Source: Mesostigma viride (taxonomy: Eukaryota; Streptophyta; Mesostigmatophyceae; Mesostigmatales; Mesostigmataceae). Taken from it: 64,000 bases of DNA. The notes under the pieces are model-generated. The model had not been told where the DNA came from and made no database searches. It saw only the letters and a list, made by a program, of their open reading frames with translations. Positions 59,330-64,000 of the stretch are shown in pieces. Made by a program: the position numbers and the translations under genes. Location of the stretch: contig RPFO01000644.1 of the NCBI GenBank assembly GCA_009746045.1, positions 1,113,201-1,177,200 on the forward strand, read 5' to 3'. Each line of letters starts with the position of its first letter. Position 1 is the first letter of the stretch.

Positions 59330-59460
59330 CTGCCAGCAGACACCATGCACCAGCGGGGCCATGATGGCAAATGCACATGCAACGATAGGGCAAGTCAGTG
59401 TGCAGTGTCCACAACGCAGCACACCAAAGCACAGCCGAAAAATGGATGGGCAATGAGCCA

Positions 59461-61457
59461 CATAAAACTGTTTGAACTGCAATAGCAGTTTATGCCAACA
59501 TGTCGAGTTCCCTAACTTATCATGCCTGAATACATAATGCGAAGATGAATGCCCACGCGAGGCAACCTTACATGAGCGAAACCTGGCGAAGCAATAGCAG
59601 AAGACCGCAAGGCTTCAAAAAGATATCTCAGTAGAGCGCAGTTACAGAATGTTCAGGTATGCCACCATCTGGCCTCCATGCCTTGTCAAAGCATTTGTTT
59701 CTATATTTCCAACAAGCGATTTCATAATCCAGCCAAGATTTCTGCAAAGTCATTCAACCATGCACGTTACGCATAGTAACGTGCTGCACATTGAGTTAAC
59801 GCTAAGCGCATTGGCATGTTCCTGATTCGGCATATCTCCACGATTCCAGCGGCACCGGAACGAGTTCATTCCGACAAGTATCAAGAAAGTTATGGTGTTC
59901 CGACTTCCCGGTCGCGCGCGAGCGCGAGCCGGCTGTTCTTCTACACTAAGTCGTGCGTGAATATGTGCCGACGGCATATGGGGTCGACAGTAATTCCTGG
60001 GCTGACAGGAATTAGGTGCTGAACCTATGACGATATTGGATTAATACGTCGTACGCAGGAAATAGGAACCTTAACCTGTGGTCTGTTGGTACCGCAGGCT
60101 TAGTCCTGGACTATTGGGTGCAGACGCAATAATCACTGTGGACTGTACTCTGTGGTCACTGTGCCTGTATGGCAGACCTACTGTATAGGATCTGGACGCT
60201 GTACAGGTTGTTAATACTGTACCGGGGGTGTTAATACTGAGCAGGCCCTACGAGGCTGCTCAGGCCTAGCAAAGCACAGTGCACAAGTATATAAAGAATA
60301 CCTAGGCCAGTGCCATTTGGTCATCTCTTGCGAGCCCGCCTCACGTGTGTTGCCTTGACTTGGCAAACTCGTGTCTAAGCCTCAAGTGTCTGAGTGCTGT
60401 AACATTATCCAATTTTAACAAAGCTCCGTTCCAACCACATTCACACATTGCTGCATTGCAACCATATCCTTATACATTGCGTTTACAAACGTTAACTCAT
60501 TGGTGCGCAAACTGCTGGATAGCAATCCAGTGCCGTAATGGCCAAATTCATTTGGTCACTATGGGAATCTGAATGTGTCATAATTATCCCGATTAGTGGA
60601 TTTGGGGGATGTATGGTACATAATTGTGTGTGGAGCAGTAGTTAATTGTGACGTGACAAGCTACAATGGTGCAGCCGCCTTGGTGCGTCCGAGGTTTAAG
60701 GTGCGCATAAAGTGCTACTAGCTGTGATAATCGAGGGGTCTAGGTCCAACAAGAGTCAGCGGGTGTACTCTGTAGGCTATAATCCATCAGTCGAGAGACG
60801 AGAATGTGATGGCTGCCCGTGGACTAGAACCTGGCCTGTACTAGACGAGGACCTATGTAGGGCTAGTACCTAGGGTTAGTAATCCGGGACTTGCGTGGCT
60901 GGCTGTAAGAGGAGAGTTGCTATAGGCCACTGGTCACCTCAGCGCCACCTCTGTCATGTATATTCGCCCACTTCATGCAGTTCAATGGGTATGTACCCCA
61001 GATGCTTGTAGCCAGTTCCCCTTTGACCGCGCACGTTTGCACAAGCTCATGTGGTTGCGTGAGACTTCCCCCTTGCGGCAAAACACTCATAACAACAGAA
61101 ATCCCACGTAATTGTTCTTTTTCTGATTACTCGGTGATTTCCATTAACACCCTGTTATACATCGTATATATGGTTTTCGTGATCGGGTACCGCTGATCCC
61201 TGGTGGCAAGGCGCGGCGCTGGATAATGTACGCCGGTTGCGTACATCGCACCAAGAGTACATATCAGCTGGCTTGAGAGTTGAGACTGGCATTGAACCTT
61301 GGGTTGCAGCAGCAACTCGCTCTTGGTTCCCCGGGTACATAATCCTACCACTCGTTCCTCGTAGCACTGGAGCGTGCCGGCCAAACTCGGAACTGTGAGG
61401 TTCTTGTGCATCGACATGGCAAGGGCTGTGAAATGGGAACCCACATGTTGAACTTAC
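59461..61457 (-). other. intron, collinear with 24,470-25,767
   Basis: It carries an extra ~0.7 kb (about 59,790-60,500) between GTGCTGCACATTG and GTGCGCAAACTGCTGGATAG, which are adjacent in locus 1 (24,790-24,825). This insertion, or locus-1 deletion, shows no clear terminal repeats. Confidence 0.65.
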
Positions 61458-61517
61458 AGCTGTTTCAAGGCATGTAAGGAGCCTATCTCTGGCGCGATGG
61501 TTCCCCCAACAAAGAAA
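61458..61517 (-). CDS. first LRR exon, locus 2 (short form)
   Basis: 60 bases, phase 2-2, GTAAGT donor. Reads FFVGGTIAPEIGSLHALKQL. Counterpart of 25,768-25,827. Confidence 0.75.
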
Positions 61518-62764
61518 CTGCACAAACACGCGCACACGCAGAATAGCAGTTAGACGCAGACCGCACAACCGCAAAAATGCGCCACGCATGTTGGCATATG
61601 TATGTAAGCTGCTGAGAGGATCATTGCCCACAGCCTGGATAAGGATGTTACCCTGATGTTACATATAGTGGTCTCCACCACGCCACGTCTTTACCCTATA
61701 CAAAGTGGAGGCACCATGGTCACACAGAAAGATCATGATGCAAAAAAGGGTCGTCGAATGGGTCATTGCATGATACTACAATGTTCAGCGGACAACCAAC
61801 AGTAAAGCCTAGTGCTTTTTGAATCTCACTCTCAGGCATACATAAATGTAGTATGTATGTCGTATTAAAATGGCTGAGCACATGCTCCACACCTAGCAGC
61901 ATTGAAGCTACACAGGCGCACACACCGGTGTATCAGGAGGGAGTATACTAAATAATGTCGTAACCTTTTGTGCCCAGCGGGAAGGTCCAAGCGCGTATGA
62001 ATATTAGATCATTCCACCGGCTGGTTACCGGTGGCTAAATAGTGGGTTGGACCTTTGCGCCGGGCGCAAAAGGTTATGACATTATTTAGTATAACTGAGG
62101 CCCGGCACGCATGATGATCGACTGCAGTCGAGCAGATCAATGTCATCCTTTAGTCTGCAGCTCTTGGGCGAAAAGCCAACCAGCAAATACGAGCAACAAC
62201 ACCCATCCACAGCCTCACTATTGAAGTTGAGCGCTTGAAAAATATACTGTATGCATTATTCATTTCTTCATGCGGCTTTAGTGCTCAGAAACTTGTGAGT
62301 TGGCCATATGTATGTAGCTTACGGCCATAGTGCTGGGCTCAAGAAATCCCATATGTACGCATCCTCTCTGATTACTGCTCAAAAGGCCGAACATCTATGC
62401 CTTTTTCCCACTTTGTAGGGACAAGCACTTGATGCGCCTAAGTAAAGACGCCCAGGCAAGAATACATGCACGCATCTAGCGTACTTTTCCATACGAAGAA
62501 AAAGCAGGAAATTCCGCACACTATCATTCAGTGAAAACTCCAAGCCTATCTATTCATAGCTAGAGAATCTCTTATGATACATGCACATTGCATGCATGCA
62601 TGCAAGCATGCACTACAATCTCTTAAAACTCCAAGCTGGTCAACGCATGGTGAAGAACCCTGTACAGTAACTTAAATCAGACAACTAGGAACTCTGAACA
62701 CTGAAGCCTCTGTGACCACTTCATGACAGTTTTTAATATTACAAAGCCTGGCATGACTGCTTAC
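61518..62764 (-). other. intron, collinear with 25,828-27,023
   Basis: High identity to locus 1; no exon seen. Confidence 0.6.
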
Positions 62765-62918
62765 CCGCCCATGAGCACTTGGACTACGCGATTGTCCGCG
62801 CAAACGATGATGGCACCCAGGCTTGGATCGCAGGCATCCCATTGATTCCAACCGGTGAAAAAGGCGCCCGGATTTACGAAACCATTAACCATAGCCACCA
62901 GGGGCTGAGTATCAATCG
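62765..62918 (-). CDS. LRRNT-like exon, locus 2
   Basis: A 154-bp exon, same phases as 27,024-27,180 and one codon shorter. Reads QPLVAMVNGFVNP, FFTGWNQWDAC, IVCADNRVVQVLM. The cysteine pair and Gly-Trp are kept but the LxxLK helix has drifted and the first strand is altered (VQVLMGG for VRLNLNK). Confidence 0.75.
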
Positions 62919-63296
62919 CTGCATGGGACACATCGCAGATCACCCAAATCCCAGCAAAACAAAAAACGTTCCGACCGAAACCAAGCAATTGTTAAGTGAT
63001 GGCAACATAATTACATATGTCACATGGTGGCAAATTATGACACAAGGGCGGCCACAGTAGAATGTTTTTGGTCCTTGATAAACTGCACGGGTACAATTTA
63101 CATGACGACCCTCATGACGACTGATGTACCTGGTTTGCTTGTGACTCCCATGTGGCAGCCTGCACCTGTGCCAACGAAATCGTGCAATTGTGGTGACTGC
63201 TAGACGATGAGCTGGACTATTTTCTTCACCTGCGTTTTACTTGCTGCTCTCTTGGTTGGTGCCATGCATTGCGAAAGTTGGCTGTTTGCGATGTAT
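62919..63296. other. upstream intron or 5' region, locus 2
   Basis: Counterpart of 27,181-27,546, with a few small insertions such as CATGACGACTGATG (about 63,111). No signal-peptide exon identified. Confidence 0.5.
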
Positions 63297-63515
63297 TTCA
63301 CGTGAATATTACCCGGCAAAAACCACTCGCTGGTATCTTGATTCCGAATCAAGTTCACGTGAACTTAACACGGAATAGACGTGTACCGGCGAGTGGACGT
63401 TTTCGACGGATAAGTAGTGACGGACCTGATTGCCCAAGTGGCAAAAAGGTTCCGTGAATGTTTATATTAACTAAGACCTCGTAAGTCGGGGGTTCGAATC
63501 CCTGTGGTGACACGA
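63297..63515 (+). repeat. tRNA-like hairpin element, copy H4
   Basis: Counterpart of 27,547-27,765: A-box-like TTGCCCAAGTGG at 63430, CTCGTAA, B-box GGTTCGAATCC at 63491. Its first stem has decayed (CCGGCAAAAACCACTCGCTG) and the second has lost the CAC end. Confidence 0.65.
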
Positions 63516-63689
63516 GTATTTTGGAACACCGGAAGGAATTGACACAAGAAAACAAAATACGGAAGTGCCAGAGAGGGAAGGGAAAAGTATGCCCGGTTAG
63601 AATATCGCGACGGCATGGCATGGCATGGCCAAAAACGGAAGTGCCATAACGAAAAATTATGCCCGATTAGAATATCACCAAGGCATAGC

Positions 63690-64000
63690 ATGGCAGGGCC
63701 GGGCCGGGCGGGCGGGGCGGGGCGGGGCGGGGCGGGGCGGGGCGGGGCGGGGCGGGGCGGGGCGGGGCGGGGCGGGGCGGGGCGGGGGGGCGGGGCGGGG
63801 CGGGGCGGGGCGGGGCGGGGCGGGGCGGGGCGGGGCGGGGCGGGGCGGGGCGGGGCGGGGCGGGGCGGGGCGGGCGGGGCGGGGCGGGGCGGGGCGGGGC
63901 GGGGCGGGGCGGCGGGCGGGCGGCGGGGGGGCGGCGGGCGGGGCGGGGCGGGGCGGCGGGGCGGGGCCGGGGCAGGCGGGGGGGGGGGCGGGCGGGGCGG
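63690..64000. repeat. (GGGGC)n array reaching the window end
   Basis: A five-base GGGGC repeat with a few slips, preceded by GCATGGCAGGGCCGGGCC. Very strong G-quadruplex potential. Its right end is not in the window. Confidence 0.95.

Larger units (their letters stand above)
57462..59460 (-). repeat. tandem LRR-exon cassette array, locus 2 (5' half)
   Basis: Three ~0.6-kb units closely similar to those at 20-24 kb, at about 57.96, 58.56 and 59.16 kb. The first bases are the right half of the intron split by the 15.4-kb insertion. Confidence 0.85.

Overview
The window is eukaryotic nuclear DNA. It has split genes with canonical GT/AG introns, no operons or ribosome-binding sites, and a large load of transposons and simple repeats. 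The recognisable protein features are plant-type extracellular leucine-rich repeats (LSGTIPPELG type, 24 residues per 72-bp exon), an LRRNT-like cap, small cysteine-rich modules, and a VWD/Root-cap-like domain ending in HGILGQ. Together these point to a green alga or a close relative. I cannot name the lineage from this sequence alone.

Layout. 0-0.55 kb: 5' end of an unknown minus-strand gene with a TATA box, leaving at the window edge. 0.6-4 kb: simple and dispersed repeats. 4.06-8.83 kb: the 3' part of a minus-strand extracellular-protein gene, with three cysteine-module exons, one large exon and a last exon completing a VWD/Root-cap-like region. 9.8-11.2 kb: a hAT-like non-autonomous element. 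11.3-14.1 kb: copy A of a segmental duplication containing a GGGA array. 14.15-27.2 kb: an LRR exon array (eleven LRR exons plus an LRRNT-like exon, all minus strand, LRR exons all phase 2), interrupted by two copies of one solo LTR and by tRNA-like palindromes. 28.7-62.9 kb: a second, collinear, damaged paralogue of the same locus: one cysteine module (28.7 kb), duplication copy B (29.95-35.5 kb, with its own 0.72-kb MITE and a five-fold larger GGGA array), a LINE-type endonuclease fragment (36.8 kb), seven LRR exons (40.3-61.5 kb) and an LRRNT-like exon (62.8 kb). 63.3-64 kb: a tRNA-like hairpin and a GGGGC array.

In the second paralogue an LRR intron carries a 15.43-kb element (42,031-57,461). 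It has 38-bp perfect terminal inverted repeats and a TA target duplication, and the intact empty site survives in the first paralogue at about 18,178. Inside it lie a nested hAT element (42,561-48,326) with a decayed BED-finger transposase start, a large imperfect inverted repeat, and a minus-strand reading region at 52.8-54.8 kb. That region encodes half of a PHD-like finger, an acidic/Ser-Pro segment, and a GW-repeat protein. I could not recognise a transposase for the outer element. This is the best candidate here for something undescribed.

How the genes fit together. Exon phases suggest, but do not prove, that each locus was one mosaic surface or secreted protein: LRRNT, a variable number of LRRs, cysteine modules, then a VWD/Root-cap domain. 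LRR number appears to change by tandem copying of ~0.6-kb units that each carry exactly one in-phase LRR exon.
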